NCBI RefSeq assembly: GCF_003991565.1
Contig: NZ_CP032819.1
Span: forward strand, 496,001 to 560,000
Direction of reading: 5' to 3'
DNA from: Butyricimonas faecalis
GTDB lineage: Bacteria > Bacteroidota > Bacteroidia > Bacteroidales > Marinifilaceae
DNA length: 64,000 nt
The stretch's first letter is position 1, and every line of letters begins with the position of its first letter. Positions 1-6,193 of the stretch are shown one piece after another. The notes under the pieces were generated by a model, which saw only the letters and a program-made list of their open reading frames with translations, was not told the origin of the DNA and did not search any database. Both the position numbers and the translations under genes were made by a program.

Positions 1-195
1 TATCGTTGCGTTATCCTGAATATTTACTTTGTTACCGATTTTAATATAGTGTACATCGCCTCTCAGAACAGCCCCGTACCATATACTACAATCGTCACCC
101 ATCTCCACGTCGCCAATAACAGCGGCATTTTCAGCTAAAAAACAATTCTTGCCGAATTTCGGTGTGTGTCCATTTAATTCTCTGATTATTGCCAT
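1..195 (-). CDS. Gamma-carbonic anhydrase / hexapeptide-repeat protein, 5' part only
   Basis: The first 65 codons are present; the gene runs off the left edge of the window. The product begins MAIIRELNGHTPKFG and continues with the left-handed beta-helix pattern of the YrdA/PaaY/CaiE family (AVIGDVEMGDDCSIWYGAVL, then RGDVHYIKIG and NIQDNATI). The RGDV and NIQDN motifs contain the residues conserved around the metal site in gamma-class carbonic anhydrases. Metal-binding histidines would lie downstream and cannot be checked, so enzyme activity is not established. The ATG at 193-195 is the natural start because it directly precedes the conserved N-terminus. Confidence 0.85.
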   Translation of the reverse strand, partial: MAIIRELNGHTPKFGKNCFLAENAAVIGDVEMGDDCSIWYGAVLRGDVHYIKIGNKVNIQDNATI

Positions 196-366
196 AATAT
201 AATTGAAAATTGAGAGTTGAAAATTGAATTTTGTGTTCCATTTTCAACTTTCCGGTTTGTAAACTAATTTAACGTGTCGAAATTACGAAATATATAGCAG
301 AAAACAAGAGGGGATGGTCTTTTTAAAGATTTCCGCTTGGAGACCGGAAAAAATTCTCTGATTTTT

Positions 367-396
367 TTTGCTTTTAGAAAAAAGGTGTTACTTTTG
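367..396 (+). promoter_or_regulatory. Bacteroidetes-type promoter for the tRNA-Gly pair
   Basis: A -33 box TTTG (367-370) and a -7 box TACTTTTG (389-396) are separated by 18 bp, matching the Bacteroidetes primary sigma factor consensus TTTG/TAnnTTTG. Transcription should begin near 402, about 45 nt before the first tRNA. Confidence 0.75.
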
Positions 397-447
397 CATC
401 GCAGTTGGGAATAACCCACGCTTGAGTTCTTAAATGGAATGATAAAT

Positions 448-520
448 GCGAAAATAGCTCAGTTGGTAGAGCATAACCTTGCCAAGGTTAGGGTCGCGGG
501 TTCGAGTCCCGTTTTTCGCT
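448..520 (+). tRNA. tRNA-Gly (anticodon GCC)
   Basis: A full cloverleaf can be drawn: acceptor stem GCGAAAA/TTTTCGC, D arm GCTC...GAGC, anticodon stem TAACC/GGTTA with loop TTGCCAA (anticodon GCC at 481-483), T arm GCGGG-TTCGAGT-CCCGT, and discriminator T. CCA is not encoded. It reads GGC and GGU glycine codons. Confidence 0.97.
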
Positions 521-531
521 CGCTTTTGAAT

Positions 532-604
532 GCGAAAGTAGCTCAGTTGGTAGAGCACGACCTTCCCAAGGTCGGGGTCGCGGGTTCGAGCCCCGTTTTT
601 CGCT
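532..604 (+). tRNA. tRNA-Gly (anticodon CCC)
   Basis: The cloverleaf has acceptor stem GCGAAAG/TTTTCGC, anticodon stem CGACC/GGTCG with loop TTCCCAA (anticodon CCC at 565-567), T arm GCGGG-TTCGAGC-CCCGT, and discriminator T. It lies 11 nt after the GCC isoacceptor and shares most of its sequence, so the pair probably arose by duplication and is cotranscribed. It reads GGG. Confidence 0.96.
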
Positions 605-608
605 CTTC

Positions 609-640
609 AAGACGCACAAGTTTCTTGTGCGTCTTTTTTT
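609..640 (+). terminator. Rho-independent terminator after the tRNA pair
   Basis: A 12-bp perfect stem (AAGACGCACAAG with CTTGTGCGTCTT) closes a 3-nt loop and is followed by a run of T. It starts 4 nt after the second tRNA. Confidence 0.92.
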
Positions 641-878
641 ATTTTAAATCGTATGTTATTTTCGAAAAGTTTACTGATTTTTTGATAGTGTTTCAAAAAA
701 TGCTAGAATTTCTATTGCTTTTTCTATTTTTCTTTGTAACTTGTGAATGAAAGTGTACCTACGTAGTTTTGATGTCATTTGATGTCTCAGCTTGATTTTT
801 ACAATTAATCAATGTAAATTGTTATTTATGAGAACGCAATTATATACAATACTAACCTAATATAAAAATGGATAAAAA

Positions 879-902
879 TGATAGTGTACCAAAAAGTGTG
901 TA
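879..902. repeat. Left terminal inverted repeat of the IS256-family element
   Basis: This 24-bp arm, starting TGATAGTGTACC, is the exact reverse complement of 2136-2159. It probably contains the transposase binding site. Confidence 0.9.
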
Positions 903-951
903 AATCCCAAATTTTTTATTTTTGTAATGGAACTGTCAAAAATGAATATTT

Positions 952-2097
952 ATGGAATTTACACATGAACAAATCTCGGAAATAATTTCAGAAATAACAA
1001 ATGGCGAATCCGGTTTTCATGGATTAGTAAAACGCGGGTTAGAGAGTTTAATGCTCACCGAGCGAAGTCTTCATAACGAAACGTTATCAGACGTGAGTAA
1101 CGGTTTTCGAGGCCGTAGAGTCTGTCATGGAGGTAAGGTCTTCGAGCTTCGGGTCCCGCGTAGTCGTAACAGTAATTTTTACCCGATGTTACTAGGCGTG
1201 TTGAAAGACCAGGAAGAAGAAGCGCAAAAGCTAGTGAGTAGCCTTTATTGTAGTGGTTTAACCACGGAACAAGTGGGTAAAATTTACGAACAGTTTTACG
1301 GCAAGCATTACAGTAAAAGTCAGGTAAGTCGTCTCTTGAACACGGCACGTGAAGATGTAAACGCCTGGCTGGGGCGTAAACTTGAGAAGCGTTACCCCAT
1401 TCTTTATATTGATGCCACTTATGTCCTCACCCGGCGGGATGAGTCCGTGAGCAACGAAGCCTACTACACGGTTTTAGGGGTGAAAGAAGACCGGACAAGG
1501 GAAGTTTTGACCGTCGTGAACTTCCCCGTGGAAAGCGCCACGAACTGGAAAGACGTGTTCGAGGATCTAAAAGCGAGAGGGGTCCAGGAGGTTAACCTCC
1601 TGGTGTGTGACGGGCTCCCCGGCATTGAAAATGTCCTGGCGGATACTTTCCCGCTGGCGGATCTACAGCTATGTACCGTGCATTTGAAGAGGAATATCGC
1701 GGGAAAGGTCAAGCCAAGGGACAAGAAACAAGTGCTGGAAGAGCTTAAACAAATTTGCGCTCCCGACCAGTGGGAGATCTCGCCGGAAAAGGCTTTTCTA
1801 AAATTTAAAGAGTTTATTGCCAGGTGGCAGAAAAGTTATCCCGTCTTGAAAAGATATTGTCACGACAGGTACAGGTTCTACTTCACGTACTTCAAGTATG
1901 AAAGAGAAATCAGGGGGATGATTTACACTACAAACTGGATCGAAAGGCTGAACAGGGATTACAAGAGGGTTATAAACATGAGGGGCGCAATGCCAAACCC
2001 GCGAGCCGTCATCCTGCTCATGGGAACGGTGGCGCAAAATGCAGATATTTACAAGTACCCAATTTATAATTTTTTAGAATCAAGATTATTTTATTAA
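952..2097 (+). CDS. IS256-family (Mutator-like) transposase
   Basis: This 381-residue DDE transposase should cut and join the inverted repeats that flank it. The catalytic triad can be read from family motifs: the first Asp in LYIDATYV (about residue 154), the second in LLVCDGLPGIENVL (about 220), and the Glu in TNWIERLNRDYKR (about 331). LCTVHLKRNI is the family's C/H region. An N-terminal DNA-binding segment covers roughly residues 1-140. Length is normal and no frameshift is visible, so the element is probably active. A -7-like TATTTTTG at 917-924 could drive it, but no -33 box was found. Confidence 0.95.
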   Translation: MEFTHEQISEIISEITNGESGFHGLVKRGLESLMLTERSLHNETLSDVSNGFRGRRVCHGGKVFELRVPRSRNSNFYPMLLGVLKDQEEEAQKLVSSLYCSGLTTEQVGKIYEQFYGKHYSKSQVSRLLNTAREDVNAWLGRKLEKRYPILYIDATYVLTRRDESVSNEAYYTVLGVKEDRTREVLTVVNFPVESATNWKDVFEDLKARGVQEVNLLVCDGLPGIENVLADTFPLADLQLCTVHLKRNIAGKVKPRDKKQVLEELKQICAPDQWEISPEKAFLKFKEFIARWQKSYPVLKRYCHDRYRFYFTYFKYEREIRGMIYTTNWIERLNRDYKRVINMRGAMPNPRAVILLMGTVAQNADIYKYPIYNFLESRLFY

Positions 2098-2135
2098 AAA
2101 TTAATAGATTTGCAAATATGAAAAAAGAAGGGCTA

Positions 2136-2159
2136 TACACACTTTTTGGTACACTATCA
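2136..2159. repeat. Right terminal inverted repeat of the IS256-family element
   Basis: This is the exact reverse complement of 879-902. The transposase stop codon lies 38 bp upstream. Confidence 0.9.
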
Positions 2160-2174
2160 AAATAAACGTGGTTT

Positions 2175-2208
2175 ATGCCGAGATTATTGTTCTCGGCATT
2201 TATCTTTT
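2175..2208 (+). terminator. Hairpin terminator just outside the IS256 right end
   Basis: A 9-bp stem (ATGCCGAGA with TCTCGGCAT) closes a 7-nt loop and is followed by TTATCTTTT. It could stop readthrough from the insertion sequence or belong to a gene lost upstream. From here to 2650 no confident plus-strand gene was found. Confidence 0.6.
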
Positions 2209-2269
2209 CAAAGATGTAAGTCTTTTGATGAAGTAATACAAAAATTACAAGAGTTATCGGAAAAACATT

Positions 2270-2521
2270 CTACTGATGATTTTGATGAGGTGGTCGTAAG
2301 CGTTTCCTTGGGACGTTTTTGTACTTCCCCAACAAGATGCCAACCCTGTATTTTTCGCAAAGGTCGTTCAAAAAAGACTCAAACTCCGAACAGCAGCAAT
2401 CCGTAATCTTATACTCCATGTGGGTTACTGATATGTGGGCAGATTTGTTATGAGTAGGACATCTTTTAGGTTCTACTCTAAATTTTAGGTATTTCTTAAA
2501 GCGTAAACTATCTGTATTCAT
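2270..2521 (-). CDS. Small Cys/His-rich hypothetical protein
   Basis: An 83-residue reading frame that may be real. Its middle resembles small Bacteroidetes proteins with a paired Cys-His and Cys-Cys core: KYLKFRVEPKRCPTHNKS, then ITDCCCSEFESFLNDL. The start is taken at the ATG at 2519-2521 (MNTDSLRFKK); the frame is open further, to an ATG at 2566. A -7-like box (TACTTTTG on the minus strand, 2534-2527) would make this start nearly leaderless, so either the box or the start may be wrong. The basic, proline-rich tail (VPRKRLRPPHQNHQ) looks non-native and may reflect truncation of the 3' end. Function unknown. Confidence 0.4.
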   Translation of the reverse strand: MNTDSLRFKKYLKFRVEPKRCPTHNKSAHISVTHMEYKITDCCCSEFESFLNDLCEKYRVGILLGKYKNVPRKRLRPPHQNHQ

Positions 2522-2541
2522 GGGCACAAAAGTAGTTATTC

Positions 2542-2576
2542 CTATAAAAATATCATTAGTTATCACTATAAAAATA
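2542..2576. repeat. Short direct repeat (CTATAAAAATA, two copies 24 bp apart)
   Basis: Copies lie at 2542-2552 and 2566-2576, upstream of both the small minus-strand gene and the IS1595-type transposase. They could be regulator or transposase contact sites, or simply AT-rich noise. Confidence 0.35.
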
Positions 2577-2650
2577 ACATAAGATATTGTTGATTAGTAA
2601 TTTGGATGTTTCAGCGAAATTTTGTAACTTCAAGTAAATTTCGGTGAAAT

Positions 2651-3544
2651 ATGAGTAATAACGCTAACTTATTCTATTTCTTTAAACAGTTTCCCGATGA
2701 GGATTCTTGTAGAAAGTATTTAGAGAAACGAAGATGGGGTAATACTCCAACTTGTCCGCATTGCGGAAACGCACAGAAAATATACCGTTATAAAAACGGG
2801 AAAACTTTCAAGTGCGCACATTGTAAAAAGCAGTTTTCGGTGAAAACGGGTACAATTTATGAAAACTCAAACATCCCATTACAGAAATGGTTTCTTACTT
2901 TCTATCTGATTTCATTATCTAAGAAAGGTATTAGCTCTATTGAGTTGTCCAAGACTATCGGTGTTACACAAAAGAGCGCTTGGTATTTATTACACAAGGT
3001 TCGTTATATGCTGGAACATCGTAATTCCGATAACCAGCTACGTGGTACAGTCGAGGTTGATGAAACGTATGTTGGTGGAAAGAAAAAGGGCAAACGTGGT
3101 CGTGGTTCTGAGAATAAAACTCCCGTATTTGGTGCTGTACAACGTGGTGGACGTTTATCCATTACACCCGTACCAAATGCGAAGCGTAAAACCTTAGAGC
3201 CAATTATCCACAAACGAGTTAAGAAAGGAACCCATATAAACAGCGATGAATGGTGGGCATACACTAAACTATGCTCGGACTATGCACATGATGTAGTAAA
3301 TCACAGACGTAAAGAATATGTTCGTGGTAAGGTACACACTAATACTATTGAAGGTGCATGGTCACATTTGAAGCGGTCAATAATGGGAACTTACCATAGA
3401 CCGAGTAGGGAACACCTTTCTAAGTATTGTGCAGAGTTCGAGTATAATTACAACACCCGCAAAAACTCACCGGAAATTAAATTCAAGAAAATCATTGATA
3501 AGAATTTAATCCGTGTTAGTTATAGAACAATAACTGGCACATAA
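2651..3544 (+). CDS. IS1595-family (ISXO2-like) transposase
   Basis: This 297-residue transposase has the usual two-part layout. An N-terminal zinc ribbon (CPHC ... CAHC, about residues 36-58) is followed by a DDE-type nuclease core. Catalytic residues sit in VEVDETYVGG (about 137), HINSDEWWAY (about 199) and NTIEGAWSHLK (about 234). The basic loop GGKKKGKRGRG after the first Asp is typical of ISXO2 members. The gene appears intact. Only 14 bp separate it from the next gene, which suggests shared transcription. Flanking inverted repeats could not be located convincingly. Confidence 0.93.
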   Translation: MSNNANLFYFFKQFPDEDSCRKYLEKRRWGNTPTCPHCGNAQKIYRYKNGKTFKCAHCKKQFSVKTGTIYENSNIPLQKWFLTFYLISLSKKGISSIELSKTIGVTQKSAWYLLHKVRYMLEHRNSDNQLRGTVEVDETYVGGKKKGKRGRGSENKTPVFGAVQRGGRLSITPVPNAKRKTLEPIIHKRVKKGTHINSDEWWAYTKLCSDYAHDVVNHRRKEYVRGKVHTNTIEGAWSHLKRSIMGTYHRPSREHLSKYCAEFEYNYNTRKNSPEIKFKKIIDKNLIRVSYRTITGT

Positions 3545-3558
3545 ACTCAATTAATTTT

Positions 3559-3909
3559 ATGGAAACAGTTTCAGTGAAACTCGTGGTTTTCAAACATCCG
3601 GAACCTGCGAGATGGGATACCTATTGTAGTTACTGCCCAGAGTTACAGTATTTCTTTGGACGTGGTGAAACAGTAAATGAAGTTGTAGAACAAGTACACC
3701 AAACGCTACTTGAGGAACTTCAAAATAGGAATGCGTATAAAAATCTTCATAATTTAGGTTGGAATATTACGGATACTTCAATTAAAGTTCCTATTTTTAC
3801 AGACGAAGAAGCTGTCAGTCTTACCGAACAGTCTTATGAAGTAACAATTAGTAACTATCAAATAGTAAAAATAGATGTTGAAGTCCCACCAGCAAGAAAA
3901 TTGTGGTGA
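3559..3909 (+). CDS. HicB-like antitoxin domain protein
   Basis: A 116-residue protein with the HicB-like partial RNase H fold signature: WDTYCSYCPEL followed by FFGRGETVNEVVEQVHQTL and a helix ending LLEEL. In typical HicB proteins the matching segment reads like CPELPGC..G.T..EA...I.EA. The C-terminal half (about residues 60-116) is not a recognisable HTH or ribbon-helix-helix domain, so autoregulation is uncertain. It sits 14 bp after the transposase and overlaps the next gene, which fits an antitoxin-first pair carried as cargo. Other HicB-like singletons exist, so the toxin-antitoxin assignment is inference. Confidence 0.6.
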   Translation: METVSVKLVVFKHPEPARWDTYCSYCPELQYFFGRGETVNEVVEQVHQTLLEELQNRNAYKNLHNLGWNITDTSIKVPIFTDEEAVSLTEQSYEVTISNYQIVKIDVEVPPARKLW

Positions 3910-4204
3910 ATTGTACCCAATAGCCACAGATATATTTGAGCACTTTTTAAGTGAAAGTGGATTTACCTGTACTAACATAACTAATGGCTTTGATATACAT
4001 AAGAAAGGAGAACTTTACATTAAAATACCGCAAAAGAAAAACCTCACAAAAAATCAAGTAAAGAATCTCTTAACTAAAGCAGGTTTGCAAATTGAAGATT
4101 TCAATTTGTATATAGAGCATACAAAAGCAACCAATCTTTTCAATTTTTTGGTGGACGAATCTCTGAAAGGGCCTTCTCTGAAAAATAAAAATACGGAATC
4201 TTAA
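3875..4204 (+). CDS. HicA-like candidate toxin
   Basis: A 109-residue reading frame overlapping the HicB-like gene by 35 bp. Its middle (FLSESGFTCTNITNGFDIHKKG, then ELYIKIPQKKNLTKNQVKN and LLTKAGL) follows the HicA layout of an N-terminal helix, a short sheet, and a proline/basic turn leading to a helix ending in KQAGL. HicA is a small double-stranded-RNA-binding-like mRNA interferase. The catalytic His normally found in the G.SHH segment aligns with the HKKG region here; alignment is by eye. The start is uncertain; a start near 3911 would remove the overlap. The final 30 residues are extra relative to HicA. Confidence 0.4.
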   Translation: MLKSHQQENCGELYPIATDIFEHFLSESGFTCTNITNGFDIHKKGELYIKIPQKKNLTKNQVKNLLTKAGLQIEDFNLYIEHTKATNLFNFLVDESLKGPSLKNKNTES

Positions 4205-4214
4205 TCCCGTATTT
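4189..4214. terminator. Shared hairpin between convergent genes
   Basis: AAATACGG (4189-4196) pairs with CCGTATTT (4207-4214). The hairpin spans the overlapping stop codons of the HicA-like gene and the minus-strand lipoprotein gene, and A/T-rich runs on both sides allow termination in both directions. Confidence 0.65.
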
Positions 4215-4707
4215 CAATCTTTGCAGAAGTATATCCCCATATACTAAGGTAGTAAGTTCCTTTGTTTACTTTGTAGCCTACTTCTTCCACTTTTCCGAAA
4301 CCAGCATCTACGGTAGTGAAGAAAAACATTGCGGGTTTGAACATTTCAAATTCAGAATCATATACCCCAGATTCTTCAACTTCTATCATATCGGTATCTG
4401 TTAGCTTCCAAGAAACATCACTTATAAGAAGTTGCTGGGTTAAGTTGTTTTTGATTTGAACTTTCAGAACAAGATTATATGTTCCGTCCGATAGCTTAAT
4501 GGTGTTAATCTCTTTGAAAAGGAACTTCACTTCTCCACCGTTTTTACTTGGGAATGTAAGTTCATCACCAGCGATTAATGTTTTAGGTTCTTTTGCCGCT
4601 TTTGTTTCAGTAACAGGTTGCGAGGTTTCTTGTGTGGTAGATTCTGTTTTCTTGTTATTGCCACAACTTACAAATAACAAACACAAGGCTAAGAGTAATT
4701 TCTCCAT
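4201..4707 (-). CDS. Lipoprotein of unknown function
   Basis: A 168-residue exported lipoprotein. The N-terminus MEKLLLALCLLFVSCGNN is a clear signal with lipobox (VSC), and the mature part begins with a Ser/Thr/Glu-rich linker (about residues 20-45). The rest is predominantly beta-strand (GGEVKFLFKEINTIKLSDGT, then YNLVLKVQIKNNL), reminiscent of DUF4352-like immunoglobulin-type lipoproteins, without a firm match. The frame is open 19 codons upstream, but the ATG at 4705-4707 directly precedes the signal peptide. It is transcribed from the promoter at 4945-4975 through a leader of about 230 nt. Confidence 0.75.
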   Translation of the reverse strand: MEKLLLALCLLFVSCGNNKKTESTTQETSQPVTETKAAKEPKTLIAGDELTFPSKNGGEVKFLFKEINTIKLSDGTYNLVLKVQIKNNLTQQLLISDVSWKLTDTDMIEVEESGVYDSEFEMFKPAMFFFTTVDAGFGKVEEVGYKVNKGTYYLSIWGYTSAKIEIRD

Positions 4708-4938
4708 TTTACGTGTATTTATAGGTGAATAATGCGACAGCACACCTATTATTTGAACACGCAAAAAGGCGTGGACTTACCTTGTCTGACTAAGAGGTAC
4801 GACCAAGCACCCGACAACCACAACAAGAGTAATGCCCACGCCAAGACGCAGGCACTAACTAATGTTCTTCGAGGTTGTCTTTGAAATTTGGTCGTTTTCT
4901 TAGCCCTCAAAACAATAGCTAATGCTATCAATATTTTA
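4708..4938 (-). ncRNA. Long structured 5' leader of the lipoprotein gene, possible RNA element or leader peptide
   Basis: Between the promoter at 4945-4975 and the lipoprotein start lie about 230 nt that are clearly richer in G+C than the surrounding AT-rich island. Pairings visible: GGCGTGG (4768-4774) with CCACGCC (4836-4842), enclosing TACC (4778-4781) with GGTA (4796-4799) and CTT/AAG just inside. A 60-codon minus-strand frame (4749-4931) begins about 7 nt after the predicted transcription start and encodes a basic segment then a hydrophobic stretch (CVLAWALLLLWLSGAW). It may be a leader peptide, a small membrane protein or chance. No named riboswitch class was recognised. Confidence 0.45.
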
Positions 4939-4944
4939 ACGGTA

Positions 4945-4975
4945 CAAAGGTAGTTACTTTATAAGAAATAACAAA
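4945..4975 (-). promoter_or_regulatory. Promoter of the lipoprotein transcript
   Basis: On the minus strand a -33 TTTG (4975-4972) and a -7 TACCTTTG (4952-4945) are 19 bp apart. Predicted start is near 4938. Confidence 0.75.
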
Positions 4976-5000
4976 GTATGAGGCTGATGTTTAAAAGCGA

Positions 5001-5032
5001 TTTGGAAAATCCAAACTAAAATCTTATGTTTG
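5001..5032 (+). promoter_or_regulatory. Promoter of the orphan secreted protein gene
   Basis: A -33 TTTG (5001-5004) and a -7 TATGTTTG (5025-5032) are 20 bp apart. The predicted start near 5039 leaves a leader of about 17 nt before the ATG at 5056. Confidence 0.7.
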
Positions 5033-5055
5033 GTGTAAATAGTATATAATTACGT

Positions 5056-5709
5056 ATGAGAAAAATATGTATGATCAGTATTGCTTTTTTATTATCCAGT
5101 TATTCAATTGCAATAAATGATAATAAAAAAAATTCCGAATTAGGTGTCGCTTTAACCAGTAGGGAAATTCATGCTATAAAGGATCTCAAAGAAATGGTTC
5201 TGGGGTTTACTGGAAAAAGTAGGATGACAGCGATCCCATTTTCTTTTGCTGAAATTTTAAATATAGATAGCACAAATATTACATTATTACCATATTATGA
5301 TTTTGATACGGCTATTTTTTATGAGGATCCTTCTCCAGAAAAAATACTAGAGAGTCTTACAGTGTCAGATGATTTGTATTTTGCAATTTCAAAAGACGGA
5401 TGTCTAGCATATAGTTTGCTTGCGAAAAAGAAAGAAGATTCTTGGGTTTTAAGTAGATTTTCAGAAAATTGGGGAGAGGTTATAAAATGGTTCCCAGAAA
5501 GGTTGCAGGATGCAGATTCAAGAGATTTTAAAATATTTCGAGTAGGGGGAATCGAGTATTTTCTTTATTATAAAAATGGGAAAACAATCTATTCAACGAA
5601 TATAGGTCAAGAGATTTCAGAAGAAATATTGTGCGAAATTATATTAGAATCAATTCATCAAGTGGATGAAAATAAAAAGTATTTAGATAGTATAGGTGTG
5701 CATTTTTAG
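5056..5709 (+). CDS. Secreted hypothetical protein (orphan, low GC)
   Basis: A 217-residue protein with an N-terminal export signal (MRKICMISIAFLLSSYSIAI) and no domain I recognise. The mature part is acidic and mixed alpha/beta, with several aromatic-rich strands (SWVLSRFSENWGEVIKWFPE and FRVGGIEYFLYYKNGK). Codon use is strongly AT-biased compared with the purL-side genes, which suggests transfer into the island. It has its own promoter (5001-5032) and terminator (5719-5751), so it is a single-gene unit. It may be a cargo gene left by an older mobile element. Confidence 0.7.
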   Translation: MRKICMISIAFLLSSYSIAINDNKKNSELGVALTSREIHAIKDLKEMVLGFTGKSRMTAIPFSFAEILNIDSTNITLLPYYDFDTAIFYEDPSPEKILESLTVSDDLYFAISKDGCLAYSLLAKKKEDSWVLSRFSENWGEVIKWFPERLQDADSRDFKIFRVGGIEYFLYYKNGKTIYSTNIGQEISEEILCEIILESIHQVDENKKYLDSIGVHF

Positions 5710-5718
5710 GAAAATAAA

Positions 5719-5751
5719 GGAGGGATAAAGCTTTATGTTTGAGTTCCCTCC
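5719..5751. terminator. Terminator hairpin between convergent genes
   Basis: GGAGGGA (5719-5725) pairs with TCCCTCC (5745-5751) around a 19-nt loop. A-rich DNA lies upstream and AT-rich DNA downstream, so it may serve both the secreted-protein gene and the Dabb gene. Confidence 0.6.
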
Positions 5752-5773
5752 TCAAATTTATTTGATTTGTTTT

Positions 5774-6076
5774 TTATTCGTGAAAATCAACAAATACACG
5801 ACTATCTCTGATTTTCTTGCAATAATTGCTGACTTTCACGTGTTCCGGATGTACTTTATAACGAGCAAGGGCATCCGTATCTTCGAATGTGGAGATTAAT
5901 ACGGCATCGTATGCCATATCCGATGTTTTTTCATTAATGCCAACTTGTAGGGATTTTATTTCCGGAACGATACCGACTAGTCTTTCCAGACTCTCTTTCA
6001 TGATTAAGGCGTTCTCTGCTTTTGTTTTTCCTTCGGCAAACTCCTTGAGTTTCCACATGACAATATGTTTTAGCAT
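5774..6076 (-). CDS. Dabb (stress-responsive A/B barrel) family protein
   Basis: A 100-residue single-domain protein. The start MLKHIVMWKLKE and the ending KIRDSRVFVDFHE are the hallmark edge strands of the Dabb dimeric alpha/beta barrel, with the middle helix pair NALIMKESLERLVGIVPEIK and the central ISTFEDTDALARYKVHPEH. These proteins are small dimeric barrels; some are enzymes, and most bacterial members have no assigned reaction. A -7 box TATTTTTG (minus strand, 6110-6103) gives a leader of about 20 nt. Confidence 0.9.
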   Translation of the reverse strand: MLKHIVMWKLKEFAEGKTKAENALIMKESLERLVGIVPEIKSLQVGINEKTSDMAYDAVLISTFEDTDALARYKVHPEHVKVSNYCKKIRDSRVFVDFHE

Positions 6077-6102
6077 ACTTTTTGATTTTAAATAATACGT
6101 TG

Positions 6103-6110
6103 CAAAAATA
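6103..6110 (-). promoter_or_regulatory. -7 box of the Dabb gene
   Basis: TATTTTTG on the minus strand matches TAnnTTTG. No TTTG was found at -33. Predicted leader is about 20 nt. Confidence 0.5.
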
Positions 6111-6131
6111 GTCTTTTATAAAAAATAAAAC

Positions 6132-6139
6132 TAATTTTG
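6132..6139 (+). promoter_or_regulatory. -7 box of the AAA+/MATE operon
   Basis: TAATTTTG matches TAnnTTTG; the -33 box is poor. A start near 6146 places the in-frame TTG at 6137 outside the transcript and supports the ATG at 6194 as the AAA+ gene's start. Confidence 0.5.
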
Positions 6140-6193
6140 AATGCAAGTGAGATTGGTGGGGGATTGAAGAATGAATGTAAAAACAAACGAGTT

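Larger units (their letters stand above)
879..2159 (+). mobile_element. IS256-family insertion sequence, complete
   Basis: A single transposase gene is bracketed by perfect 24-bp terminal inverted repeats (879-902 and 2136-2159). The element is about 1.28 kb, typical for IS256. A direct repeat AAAAT occurs at the edges (875-879 and 2159-2163), but it overlaps the outermost inverted-repeat base and lies in AT-rich DNA. The 8-9 bp target duplication usual for this family is not evident. The element looks intact. Confidence 0.9.
2651..4204 (+). mobile_element. Core of an IS1595-type element with cargo genes; ends undefined
   Basis: The transposase and the two following genes are tightly packed (14 bp gap, then a 35-bp overlap) and share low GC content, so I group them as one mobile unit. 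Several IS1595 subgroups are known to carry passenger genes. The stated limits are gene limits, not element ends. Confidence 0.5.

Noticed and set aside
196..447. Repeated TTGAAAATTGA phrases as a functional element
   Set aside because: Low-complexity AT-rich intergenic DNA; only the promoter at 367-396 is supported.
439..750. 103-codon plus-strand frame across the tRNA genes
   Set aside because: It reads through both tRNA-Gly genes and their terminator; the repeated peptide reflects the repeated tRNA sequence.
926..937. 12-bp match AATGGAACTGTC between the IS256 leader and the palindromic element at 37899
   Set aside because: Matches of this length are expected by chance in 64 kb, and the flanks do not agree.
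2146..2406. 86-codon plus-strand frame spanning the right end of the IS256 element
   Set aside because: It starts inside the terminal inverted repeat and crosses a terminator hairpin; no family resemblance, although the SFDEVIQKLQELSEKH part looks protein-like and might be a gene remnant.
2576..5030. 10-bp inverted repeat AACATAAGAT / ATCTTATGTT as possible ends of the IS1595-type element
   Set aside because: Too short and AT-rich; the right copy overlaps the -7 box of the secreted protein gene, and no flanking duplication is seen.
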